DNA from: Pelodera strongyloides
Taxonomy: Eukaryota; Nematoda; Chromadorea; Rhabditida; Rhabditidae
DNA: 64,000 nt
NCBI GenBank assembly: GCA_036852015.1
Contig: JAANDG010000413.1
Span: 62,001 to 126,000, forward strand
Direction of reading: 5' to 3'
Both the position numbers and the translations under genes were made by a program. Under the pieces are notes generated by a model that was not told the DNA's origin, did not search any database, and saw only the letters and a program-made list of their open reading frames with translations. How positions within the stretch are numbered: position 1 is the stretch's first letter; every line of letters begins with the position of its first letter. Below, piece by piece: positions 48,643 to 60,287 of the stretch.

Positions 48643-50159
48643 TTAATTGTTATTACAATTGACTCCTCCTTCTCCATTAACGCGTACATTTCTGATTCTT
48701 TGTTCATTAACTTCACTGCAGACTTCGACTAGGAGACTGCCATCCTGCTGCAAAACAGGACAATTTAGAGTGTTATTTCTTATTAAATAACGACGAAAAG
48801 CAATGTTACATAGCTAGACTTACGCACATACACTTGTAAGCTTATATATGAGATACAATAACGCTGGGACATAACTGGTTGGATAGTTTACCTTGAAAAT
48901 TGCAAATGAAATCGAGTACCAATGATCACCACATGGAGAAATGAAGACCTGGAAGTGAAAAAAAATTTCTCTCATAATCAGAGAAAATCGACAATTCCGT
49001 TATTATGAGCCGTTTATCGAGGAAGAAGTTTCATCCGATTTATGACTGGTGGAGTTTTCCTTACCATGAATAAACAGCAATGTATACAAATATACACTCC
49101 GTCAAATTGCATTCTATGCCAAATACCAGTTTGAAACTGTACAATGAGTCGTTCCCTTCTCTTGAAAATTCGGTGCAAAATCTCTTGAAACAAATTCAAC
49201 ACTGACCTGTGCAGGTAATTTGACAATATTCCCATGGCTATCGGTTCCCAGTGCATATTCGAAGTCGAGGATCTTTGTTTCTCCAGACTGCAAACATTCA
49301 CGCTGAAATAAGAATAATCGAAATATTGTTGAGTTTTAAAAATACGACACTGCAAACTAGGGCCTGTGAGGTGGTCTTTTACAGTACCCGGCACAATTGC
49401 GGCAATTACCATGCGCTCTAGTTGTAATCTCATGAAAACACCTGTCAAACTCCCACCAACGCGACTTTCCAAGTATCGCTATGAGAGTTTTCTTCCCGAC
49501 ACATTTCTCATATTTTTGAGATATCTCGGGATGACTCGGGATGACAATCCTGTAGTTTTGGAGCGTCTAATCCAACATTCGCCAGTATAGAATGTAACAA
49601 ATACTATATAAGTCACAATAATATAATAGCTCCTCATCCACTCACGTTTCTGAATTGTTTGTAAATGGTGGGCGCTTTCTTCTCGTTGGAGAATTTGAAC
49701 GAACACACGGAACGGACTTCAACCGTGCCATTTCTTACAGTATTCTAAAGGAATATGATTTTATAACTTTATTGCATGCGAGCATGCGACAACGGTATGG
49801 GTAGAGGGTAGAGTATACGAAGTACATGGGCCCCCATAACAAACATTAAATTCAATACGGATCGGTTTAGAGAAATAAGTTACAGATATCTGTTATTGTC
49901 TAGGAGAAGGATCGCTCCCAATTCTTGTATATCGATAATGTTAATATTATAATAAGTCCTCATTATCCACAGACCTTTTCATTATGTGACGGTTCTCTGC
50001 TTTGAGTGGTCGTCTTGCTGCTGCTTCTAGAAGAACTCAGAATCATTAGTGCATAAATCCTCGTCTATGACTTAGGGGCCGAAACGAGGTACCCTACTAT
50101 CTACTCTTATTCATTTATAATGTTTTTCGTTCACTTCCTATTATATATATAGAATATAT

Positions 50160-50212
<53 letters not shown>

Positions 50213-51230
50213 TTGTATTATAACTTATAATTATGTTTTTTTTTTCTATTGGAGATAAAGGGCGACCGAACTGCGGAAGTCTTACGTAAATAAATAAAAT
50301 CACATATCCTCATATGGCACTCACTTTTGCCGTGCCCCTCCCCCAACCCTTTCAAGTGCACATTCCTTTTTTGGAAACTTGTAAATGAAATTATTTTGGA
50401 AATGGTATAAATTATATAAAAAAAAACTTTCACTAACCTAGACGCGTTGGTGGACACTGACAAACTCGTCATATTGGGGGACTGAAACTCGTTGTTTAGA
50501 AAATTAGGAAAGAAATGTTTTGAAATAATAGAAATTAGTTAATTCTCTTGACTTTGGCTAGTTTTGCGTGAGTTTAAGTTGTATATTGTACCTTGGTCGA
50601 AGAAGGAGTCGGACTGATGATTTGCTTAACCAATTCACAACGCACAGTTGATGGCTGAAAACATGTATCCAGAATTATAATGGCGTATCTTGCACCACTA
50701 TATACTGTATTAAAACACCTTTTGGTCATAATGTCAGGCTCTTGAAACAAGTATGGTTATTAATTAGACGCACGCATCAACTCTGTAATTAGAACTTTTT
50801 TGGATCCATTATAAGAGAACGATATTTTTCTGGATAAAAAAAAAAACGAACCTGAGAAGCACGCGACGCCGGCTTGCTACGACCTGTAAAAAGTAAAATT
50901 GTATGAATATATACGGTTATACGTGCAAGTTTGAAGTGTCTTTGTACTAGCTCACAGAGTACCATGAATTATGCATCTCGTACTAACTTCGTATTGGGGT
51001 GAATGCTTATTTTAGTAACTGTGCCTATCTTAACGTAATTAATCTCTCAATAATGTGCAAAACCTACAGATATTCGAACTCTGCGGTTCCACAGTAGAAA
51101 CAGAAATCGGCAGAGAATAACTGTCCGAACTGGGCAGCTGCAATTGAAATCAAGGTTTTGGTAAGAGAGCAGAAACTATATTCACCACTACGATTACCTC
51201 CGGGAAATATTCCCTGGGGACACAAGCATT
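48643..51230 (-). CDS. Unrecognised multi-exon protein gene
   Basis: The C-terminal exons form a consistent chain: 50592-50654, 49646-49744, 49207-49302, 48892-48948, 48643-48747, all phase 0 with good splice sites. The encoded end reads VEVRSVCSFKFSNEKKAPTI.., ILDFEYALGTDSHGNIVKLP.., VFISPCGDHWYSISFAIF, QDGSLLVEVCSEVNEQRIRN, with alternating hydrophobic strands like a beta-sandwich. Upstream, 50852-50883, 51068-51137 and 51198-51230 continue the frame as a Ser/Pro-rich linker (SYSLPISVSTVEPQSSN), but I could not join this to 51648-51724 or further exons. I do not recognise the product. The linker followed by a beta-rich terminal domain resembles the hinge-ear design of coat adaptors, but that is only a likeness of form. 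The 5' end is unresolved. Confidence 0.5.
50155..50210. repeat. (TA)n microsatellite
   Basis: Pure TA repeat of about 50 bases inside the long intron between exons 49646-49744 and 50592-50654 of the unrecognised gene. It can extrude as a cruciform and is likely to be length-variable. Confidence 0.9.
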
Positions 51231-52585
51231 CTAACATGAGAGACGCAGTGAAAAAGACAGAAGTTCCCCCTCCCTCGAGGAAGTTTTTTCAGAAAGTTGT
51301 TACAATCATATAAAATCTATGCCCATGCTATCCCATGCTACGCATCAAGAATCTGAACAAAGTCTGAACATCAGCTTTTTTGTAATTTTGTCGCATAAAA
51401 TGAACATAAATACAAAAACTCACATCATTTTCGCGGTCTTTCGGTCGCTTAGTCGACTTTCTGCGGTCCGCTTTTCTAAAATTGGGGAATTATGCTCGCT
51501 TGAACTTTCACGGATTATATGTAACGTTTCAGTGGCGTTCCACTTACTGACTTACTACAGTAGGCCCATGAGTAGCATTCTACAAGAAAGAAGCATAACT
51601 AATACACGTATGTTCAGAAAATTGGTTGTATTGTAAATTGAATAAACCTCTCATTCCTTGTCTTTTCTCCCCTACATCCATGAAGGGGACAAACGCATCT
51701 GGGACGGCATAATTCATCGAAAATCTAGAAGAAAACAAACTTGAAAGGTAAATGAGCTTCCATCTTCGCGATCGCTGTAAGTTCGCGGCGCACCCGACGT
51801 GAGCCGTATATGAGCCAGATGCAAAACTAAGCTAAGTCTATCTTAGCGACAGTCGTCATTGTTTAAGTTTTTATATTTTCGAACAAATACACTTAATTAG
51901 AATATTGATTACCTTATCAGCAGTGTTGAAAAGTGTGTTCACGGTCACATCAACCCTGGAAAGAACAACGTTCGTGAGATAAAATAAATTCTACGGTAAT
52001 ATTAACGGTGGTCTGTGGCTTCCACAATTACTACCTTTAGGAAATTGGTACCAACCTTGCAATAGAGCATCCGTTACAAGAAGTGGAGCCGCGCTTGGAC
52101 ATGATACAAAATAGAAATGAACGGAGAGATTTGAATAGCAGCATGATGGAATACGCATGGAAGGTAGCAATTGTATTGCAAATAAACATGCGTTTCATTG
52201 ATAACCCGCTTCCACGATATGTAATGAATGTATTCAGAAACCTTCACTTCACCCAGAATTCGGTGCCCACGAGTTATGTATTTCTACTCAACGCAGCAAA
52301 AAAAAATAAACTAGCTTTAGAAATAATAATTCGGATCGAATGCAAGTTTTTAACTCTCAAGATGCGTGACTTATGAATACAACAAAAATGCCTGGTTTCG
52401 TTACATATCTGCGTTCTTTTGATGATAAATCTCAATGCGAACCGAGAAGAAAACGATTTTATTTATTTTGTTCTCCAGCAATTATGCTTCAATTATCCAT
52501 TAGTCTTCTTTTTGCTGGGAATAGTGGAGTGATCATCGTCTCTTCATTCCTTTACAGTATTTTGGACATTTTGGTCACATTCTAA

Positions 52586-54488
52586 TTATTGAATTGCGAA
52601 TTCGGAGCAAATTCTTCCCATTTCTTCTAGATCGTGATCATCAATTACCAACGTTCTGAAATTGCAAACACAAATGATTTCAGATATTCACAAATAGAGC
52701 ACCGAAGTCAAACGATACGTCTATATACACAATAGACTTATAGCTTATTCGTAATTATTTTCTAATGCAATTCTAGGATATTGAGGAAATACCACCGATA
52801 AATTATGCATATTGCGATACAGAATTGGTCAATAAGTAAGACTTTTGTAAAATGTGCATGTCATCGAATGGTTTCCATACCCTATGTTCACGTGTGTAAT
52901 GAGTTACCTTATACTTTGGGAGAGTTCGAATTTGATTTGTCCGCTAAGGGAAGATTCTTCAATGTGGCCCCTTGCAATTACACAGACTCCATTGAAACAG
53001 AGCGGTTCGGACACAATCGCGAACTGAATAGAGTAACACTCAGTATACAATAAATTGAACAAAATGCTACGAATGTCTTTTGATTTACTTCGAATTTACT
53101 TGTTGAGACTTATTTTACTACTACTTTATTATGTTTCATTTATTTATTATGTGTATTTTATAACACAAACTGCACGTTAGATTACTTTCTTCGATTGTCT
53201 TTGTGTGCGTAATAAATTATTAATTATTATAAACACGTACTGTCATTCAGCATTGGCCTAAACCGTCATGGACATCATGGTCCCCTTTCTTCCATTTTTT
53301 TTTTCTAACTATAAAAGTTTCGAACTTTTTCCTAACTTTTCTCTAAATAGAAAATTTCTGTTCTAAAACCAAAAAAAAGAAAACGCCTAAAACCTAAAAT
53401 GTCCTTTCACAAAACATATTTTCATGAACAGTGTCTTTATAATACTCACTCGTCCATTGGAATAACTTCTTTCTGTCGACAGCAGAAGTGTGGGTCCAAT
53501 TCCATTGTTGAATGCCTGAATAAGAATACATATTCACTGATGCGACGTGTCTAGGTCTAGAACTTATTCCTAAGGTCCTGCTTTAGCTGCAGTCTAAGTG
53601 CAGAAGTTCAGCGTATAAAGGTCTGTCATGATTTTACATGCATCACCTACTCCCCTCTTCATACCAGACAGTTTCCAAACATTCTCTATTACTCAGAACT
53701 GCTTCCTTCTCTTTCCTTCTTCCCCGCGCGACCGCTGTCTTGCAATGAGGTAGATGTGAGGGGATGATAGAACGCACATTTCTTGTACGAACATTATCTC
53801 AATGTTCCATCTTATCGTCGTTCCACACTTTTCTGGATCTCAACCATGACTGCCAGACCAAAGAAAGGGAGGGAGGGAGGGAGGGAGGGAGGGAGAGAGA
53901 GAGGGAGAGAGGGGCAGAGAGAGAGAGAGAAAGAGAGAGTTAAGTTTTTATTATTATCATGAATTGTCTATCTGCTAGATGGTACAGTCGAAATTCGAAT
54001 TCTGCACAATTGTCTCTGGAACATTCCCTTTGAAAGTTTGCCACAAGTTCTAGTAGGTAGGGTTTATCTTTTAATGGTTAGGTCAAATAACTCACCACTT
54101 TAATCTTCCCTCTCTCGAAGTCATTTCGGAATCTGGCCAGTCTTTCCTCGTATGGGGCATGAGGAATCTCCTCAATTTGCTTCAATAAAACATGTACCGT
54201 AATCCGATGTGACAACAGTTCTGGTTAAAGCGAAATACCGGCCGGTTTACGTTTACAACGCTTTATATTTTTCAGTTTTCAGTGCTGATAACAGGGTTGC
54301 TCGTTACTGAAGAGATACGCCAAGTGAGACGAATAATTTACAATACAACTTTGTTTTATAAAGTGTCATTTCTTTAGGTATTCTGACTTAGAAGTATTTA
54401 CCGTAAAGGAGCAAGGAGTTGAATTGCTGAGATGTTTTAGGAAATCGTCATTGGCGAATTGTTCTTCTTGATGAGATAACACAAACAT
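52586..54488 (-). CDS. Unrecognised small protein gene, five exons
   Basis: Exons 54402-54488, 54096-54179, 53450-53515, 52908-53023, 52586-52655 each have canonical splice sites and join in phase to 140 residues ending in TAA. The ATG follows TTGCAG by one base, a likely trans-splice acceptor. Sequence features: an acidic, helical N-terminus (MFVLSHQEEQFANDDFLKHL; IEEIPHAPYEERLARFRNDF), then strands (AFNNGIGPTLLLSTERSYSN; FAIVSEPLCFNGVCVIARGH) and an acidic end (LVIDDHDLEEMGRIC). No signal peptide or membrane segment. I do not recognise a family. It may instead be the 5' part of the gene ending at 48643, if the last exon has a donor that I missed. One intron holds a TTAA-type MITE end. Confidence 0.5.
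53863..53940. repeat. (GGGA)n/(GA)n simple repeat
   Basis: GGGA repeated about six times and then GA repeats, in the intron between exons 53450-53515 and 54096-54179. Confidence 0.9.
54225..54260. repeat. TTAA-ended MITE end fragment
   Basis: TTAAAGCGAAATACCGGCCG matches the end of the element at 20937, and the similarity stops within about 20-30 bases. It lies in an intron of the small unrecognised gene. It could be a deletion derivative or a different member sharing only termini. Confidence 0.65.
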
Positions 54489-54631
54489 TCTGCAATATTA
54501 TGGAACTAATTTATAAACAAATACAATATATAAAGGAAAGAGGAGATAAATCATCATTCTATTTGTAAAATTTTAATAATCGTGGGATATGATTTACGCT
54601 TACAAAATACCTCTAGAACGTAAAAAAAAGA

Positions 54632-54846
54632 ACGTTTCAGTATAAGGGAATGGAGATTCTCAAAATACGTTTCAGTATAAGGGAATGGAGGTCTTCAAAA
54701 TAGGTTTCAATATATGGGAATGGAATTCTGCAAAATACGTTTCAGTATATGGGAATGGAGATCTTCAACATACGTTTCAATATAAGCGAATTGAGTTTCT
54801 CCAAATACGTTTCAATATTTGGGAATGGAGATCTTCGAAATTCAAG
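54632..54846. repeat. Minisatellite, about 36-bp unit, inverted
   Basis: Six copies of CGTTTCAGTATAAGGGAATG followed by GAGATCTTCAAAATA, the reverse complement of the array at 48270-48500. It lies about 145 bases upstream of the start codon of the small unrecognised gene, while the other array lies beyond the stop codon of the next gene. Confidence 0.9.
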
Positions 54847-56108
54847 ATTCAAAATAATAATAAAAAATCAATAATAATTCCAGTCATTTTTTCCTTATCA
54901 GTGAGTCAATGCTGAAGGCACAAACCGTTAGCTCCATTTTACAGCTTCCAACTCACATACGATAAGTTACAAACTTTCAATGAATGACAGTTCTAATTTG
55001 TTTGTAAACTTCGGGTTTAGTTATTTTACAATTTAGTTACAATTTGGGCGCGCATTGGGTCGGAGATTAACAGAGAGTACACTATAACCAAAAGTACACT
55101 TTCTGAGCTGAAACTACAAATAGGCCGATCACGAATGTCATTCAAACTACAGAAAAAAAAGAGATTCAAACTGAGGAATAAGGTTCGCTTCCTGGAACTG
55201 GGCGTGACCATTTCGTGGGAGCTCTAAATGGGGGCGGGTCCATGATCTGCATATCGAGAAACAAGCCCCGCCCACCAATTAAGACGGCTCTCGGACAAAA
55301 CAATACTGGGAATAACTATTACAGTAAGACACGATTACTGAAATCCGATACTGTGCGTAAATTGTATGGCAATCAGAATCATACACGGTCACACAAGAAT
55401 GCCCGTGGAACCATTAGCCTTTGAGCTAGATAGACCTTTGCTGAATAAAAAAAAAATTCCTGGTTAGAATAAATGACTAATTACCAGAATATTGAGTATC
55501 TCTTACTACATATTACAAAATAGCATAGTCACCTAGTTTGTGGTGTTTTGTCGTTTTGTGCGATGTGATACATAGACATAATAGCGACATTCAAATTCAA
55601 AAAGTGTGCTTAATCAAACAAAAACAATTAATAATTTGAAACAACATATACAACAAAAACAAATTCTAATAACCTAAACTACATACCAATTACTTAACCT
55701 AAATAAAAACTACAACTGCCTAAACTAAACTAGTGAACAGAATTTAGAAATAAAAGTACTGACTGAGCTTTCCAAAGAAAACATAATTCCCAACGAAACA
55801 CTCCAATTTTTAAAATACAAGGATCTATGTTCTCTACAAAAATATTCTCTTCATTTGAAAACTACAAGAACCCGACAATTTTCTCATCGATCCAAGAAGA
55901 ATAGCAGACACAAATACAAACTTACAAATCACGAAAAAAACTAGCTATACTGTCTATACATCATGGTGCTCTGTCACTTATATTACTGGTTGATACGTCA
56001 CTAATAAACAATTTTATGATTGTGATAACTGTTTATGAATGCCTATAACATGGAAATCCACCGAAAATATATTAAAAAAATGCCTAAAATAAAAACTTAA
56101 ATGTAAAT
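54847..56108. other. Non-coding between small gene and mrpl-15
   Basis: About 1.26 kb of AT-rich sequence. It should include the 3' UTR of mrpl-15 and the promoter of the small gene. No repeats, RNA genes or exons recognised. Confidence 0.5.
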
Positions 56109-59100
56109 TCAAGAAAACGCCTTGTCAGTTAACAACTTCTCATCCGAATAATACTCAACATGGACTGAGTTTGTGGGTGTGAATACCTTCTTATCAGCCA
56201 GTGAAACAACACTTCCAGATGGAATTCCGTTGAAAACCTGAATAAAACAAGAAAATAGAATAACAATAACACGTTCAATGTATGATTTCATGTGTATTAT
56301 TGTACTTTCGTTCATTTTACTTTTTCTGTTTTTGACAAACTGTGTGTATATATTTTTCTTATGCGTAATAAATATTACATTCTTATTATAACATACAAAC
56401 TAATTCACTGGATCACCGATACCGATCACTCGTCCTTTTTCAACATAGGAATAAAAAATAGGGTTCAGTAAAAACAAAGACAGCAGTGAATCGGCTGTCA
56501 GTGCAAACAATACAATCTAAAATATCTGGTAAGTGACAGCTTAAGTACCTGTGTTGGTTTCTTGGTGGAAAGTTTCACTTCTTCACTCAATTCGTTTCCC
56601 ATGACGAGTGCGAGACGTTCTCTTTCGCATGTCAACGCGTCCGGCTAAAAGAAATTTGGAAAATTAATAGATAGAACACCATTTCCAGTTTTTCTTTATC
56701 TACAACTATCTTTAATAAAGACTGTTTGGGTCAATGCAAATCAAACAAGCAAGTCTCTTAGTCTTAGAAAAGAGTCTCAGAAAACTCCCAAAAGTAAGTC
56801 AATGAATGAACTTCGAACCACTTTCTCTTCCTCACCTCTGCCAAATATCCTCTATTCATCGGATTTGTATAATAGGAGATGAGACTGGGTGGGGGAGCCT
56901 TTCTACGGGGCACTGGCTGGCCAGACATAAACCTGGAAACACGAAAAAAACATACAGGGAGTAAGAAAACATTATTAACACGAGTTAAATATCACTGTCA
57001 ATACTGAAATCTGTTCACAAGAGGCCCTTATCATATAGGCCATCATTTGGACTACTTTACTAGAAAACATGGGTAAGCAAGTCAAGCCAAGCAAAATGTT
57101 TCAGTATTTAGGGCGCATTCGAGGCAAAATGTTTCAGTATTTAGGGCGCATTCGAGATGGACATTTCCGGAAAAGAAAAAGAAAACTTTTGGTTCGAGAT
57201 GGATTTCACCAGAAAAGAATGCAATTGTCACGCATACACATGCAAATGATCGATTGATTTTAGTTTCAATTACGGTGCATTTGCATTTTCGACAATTATT
57301 TTGCATATATTATTTTTTTTCTCGGTGTCCATCTCGAACCACTTTTTTCTTTTCTTTTCCGGAAAATGTCCATCTCGAATGCGCCCTTACAGAAAAAGGC
57401 ACACAAAGAAAGAAAACGCTGCCAAAGCTGATGGTGCACAATAAGAATGCCCTCACACCCACCATGATTTGGCATCAATGGCCGCTTGTAAACTAAGTGG
57501 GTCATAGTATGCAGTCCGTATCCTTCCGCCCGCCTTTTCCACTGCAGCAATGGCTGTTTGAGACGCAGTCTGCACTTCCAAATCAACGGGGAACGACCAT
57601 ATATCGGCACCCTCAACAAAGGAACATTACTACCAGAATACTGTAGTTATAATAAAACACTTCAAAACACAATCAGGAATTCAGTAAGTATTCCATCAGC
57701 TGTAAACTACACAAAAAAACATTAGTAACATTTATTTAGGGGATATATTTCCGTAAATAGTTAGAAAAACGTGAAAAAGTACCTCCGCTGTGAGATCGAA
57801 TCCACATTGCCTTAGTCCCGGGTCAATTCTGAATTTCCCAGTCGCACACAGAGCCACTACGTCAATCGGCTGAAACTTGTAAAGTAGTAAAATATACAAA
57901 CAACAGCAAAACATGATAATTAACCTCGAAGTTACAGCATTACTATACCGTACGCTTCGTACTAACGTACTAAGGCTTCATGATAAGTAAATATCACATG
58001 CCCATTTTTGTTAGTAGAAAGGTTGAAATTTTAGATTTTGGATAGCATGAGTCCCTTCTTACGCAATTCACCCCCTTTCAATTCAATGTTTAGTGTTTAC
58101 CTTGCTAGGATCGATCCATCCCAGATCAATAAGTCTGGCCAGTTCAATCAATGACAACGGAGTGTGCTCCCGACGAAGGCTGAAATATTAATCGTCAATC
58201 AACACAAAAGCTTGCACTGATGGAAGTGGAACTTCTGCAGTCTTACCCAAAATCACATATAACTTGTCTCCAATTAGGTTAACAAACTTAACCCTTGAGG
58301 AGTAAAGACTTGAGCAAGCCAAAGAACACACCGCCCCACTTTCTATGTTCTTTCTATTGCCCAACTTGTGCCAACATATGCTCGAATGATGCCGACAGGT
58401 ACTCTATCCGATTACGACAGGGACAATTACACAATGAAGCAAGAGATAGGGGCGAGAGATGCGCCCGCGCGAGATACCGCATTGCGGGGTGATATATGGT
58501 TTCTGGGACACGGGAGAGTTTGATACAACATACAAGCGAGAAGGTGCGCGCACAGGAGGTTGTCATTCAGCTTAATGTAATGTGGTGCAACACGTGTCAC
58601 ACACTGGCAGACAGCACACAAGACGGATGAACATATGGACACAACATGGGATAGAGGCTGTCAATTGGGCAAGGCAATATGCAAATTAGGGCAGGCTCGA
58701 TTACTGTATATATTAAATATTATTTATGACACGACTACTTATAACGGTGTACCTTTGTATTCGCCCAAAACTTTCGCAAGAGAAAAAAAACCCATCAGGA
58801 ACATTAAAGAAACAAGAGAAGAGAATTGTACAAAAAAACTAAACTAATACAAATAAAAAAAGCCGACAACACTCGTAAATGACAGATGATATATTTTTGC
58901 TCACTAACTTGATATCTGCATTGAGGTGTTTCTCCCCGGGGAACATTCTCTGCCAAGGCCTGAAGAAATCACCCCAAATCCATCCCAATGGGGGCTTGGC
59001 GGCACGCTCCAGAGCACCTTGTGTATGACCGCACTGAAAGACACAGAGGTCAGAATTTCGGACTTTTACCCATGGTCATAAATATATTTGCGTTTAAACA

Positions 59101-59461
59101 TGACACGGAGATAAACGCACAAAACCCTTAAATAACAGTAATGATTCTCATCTGTTTACCTGATTTGTTCCCTTAGTTGCCTGTCGTCCACTCGTGCGAG
59201 ATCCAATATTGTCACGTGGATCTTGCAGACGAATTCGGGAAGCACTACAAATAGAACAGAATGCAACATACATATACTGCAATAAAGTTCGAATTTAATT
59301 AACACTGATAGACAGATCTTTCTTCACAACGGAAAACGCTCGCTATACTATTAGAAAATGTAAACATTAAAGAAATAAGGCATAGTTAAATAAATTGAAA
59401 CTCACTTCTGCACAATTCGCAAAGCTCTCTCAGCGGCCGACGTACTTCGTTGGGCCGCCAT
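56109..59461 (-). CDS. mrpl-15: Mitochondrial ribosomal protein L15 (uL15m)
   Basis: Component of the large mitochondrial ribosomal subunit. Nine exons: 59406-59461, 59160-59244, 58909-59033, 58101-58179, 57783-57869, 57463-57611, 56836-56932, 56549-56644, 56109-56237. They total 903 nt, 300 residues, as expected for the family. Conserved parts: IRLQDPRDNIGSRTSGRQ, a glycine-poor nematode-style loop in place of the bacterial Gly-rich one, LRREHTPLSLIELARLIDLG, EGADIWSFPVDLEVQTASQT, AIAAVEKAGGRIRTAYYDPL, GQPVPRRKAPPPSLISYYTN, NRGYLAE, and the C-terminal NGIPSGSVVSLADKKVF. The ATG lies seven bases after TTTTCAG, suggesting trans-splicing. The N-terminus (MAAQRSTSAAERALRIVQ) is basic and Ala/Ser-rich, as a matrix-targeting sequence should be. 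The large intron 58180-58908 and intron 56933-57462 carry non-coding sequence, the latter with a MITE. Confidence 0.93.
57091..57387. repeat. MITE, copy 2 of AGGGCGCATTCGAGATGG family, with duplicated end
   Basis: The main element 57143-57387 has ends AGGGCGCATTCGAGATGG and CCATCTCGAATGCGCCCT. It matches 16287-16531 in reverse orientation across most of its length. Its left terminus together with flanking DNA is tandemly duplicated: a 33-base unit (GCAAAATGTTTCAGTATTTA..) at 57091 and again at 57124. It lies in an mrpl-15 intron, about 75 bases from the donor-side exon 57463. Confidence 0.85.
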
Positions 59462-60287
59462 CAGCCACCTGAAAATCATAATAGTTAAGAATAACTAAGA
59501 ACTATCAGAAATAAGAGCCAACCGGAACGGGGACAATAAACAAGCCTATACCATCACCAATGCACAACGTTCAAGTTTTCAGATATCAACCAGGAAGGTC
59601 CACCAAAAACATAAATTCAGAAAACTCACCAATTTACAAACGAACGTTTATAGGTAAATCAAAATCAGTACAAAGTCCACAAAGAATCAGTTAAAAATTC
59701 TATTATGACTAATTAGTCAGAAAGATGCAGTTCGTTGAAACTATCACAAATGTTCGGGAAATGCTATACACAGAAGACAGGAGATAGGTAGGGTAGGAAT
59801 AGACAAGTTAAGTTTAAATATAGATATTCACAAATATACACCAGCGTGTTAACCCAAAATGTCAAAATGAAGGATGGATATGAATATATGAAAATGGTAA
59901 TAAGTCAGGGAGTGCTAATGAAACAGTAGATTGTACACAGAAACAAAAATAAATTAAATAGTTATACGAAGCACCATCTAACGATCTACCACGCTACGTA
60001 TGGAAAGAATACAACGCATAGTTTTCAAGTTTCTAGTATTAGGCTTTAAACGCACAAATAGGAAGTGTATGCCATTAAACATAACATTCAAGAAACACAA
60101 GAATCACAGTTCACAGTAATTTCAGTAATTATAATACAATAAAAAATAGCACACAAGAATTCAATCATTGCAGGAGCCTGATAAATTAAATAAATTACAG
60201 TATTTATAGATAAATACGCCGAATATTGACCAGTAATGAATAACAAATAAATTAATATTCAACCTTACGTGATCCCAATTCCGTCGA
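59462..60287. other. Non-coding between mrpl-15 and membrane protein gene
   Basis: About 830 AT-rich bases between the start of mrpl-15 and the stop of the upstream gene on the same strand. The gap is too long for a typical close-spaced nematode operon. No other feature seen. Confidence 0.5.

Noticed and set aside
50428..50472. Apparent 44-base exon in the unrecognised gene
   Set aside because: It has TTTCAG and GTTAGT borders, but no phase connects it to both neighbours without a stop. Skipping it keeps the frame.
52083..53053. Three plus-strand open frames of 70-97 codons
   Set aside because: They overlap a minus-strand exon with good splice sites (52908-53023) and show no family or codon support. 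Their hydrophobic stretches come from AT-rich sequence.
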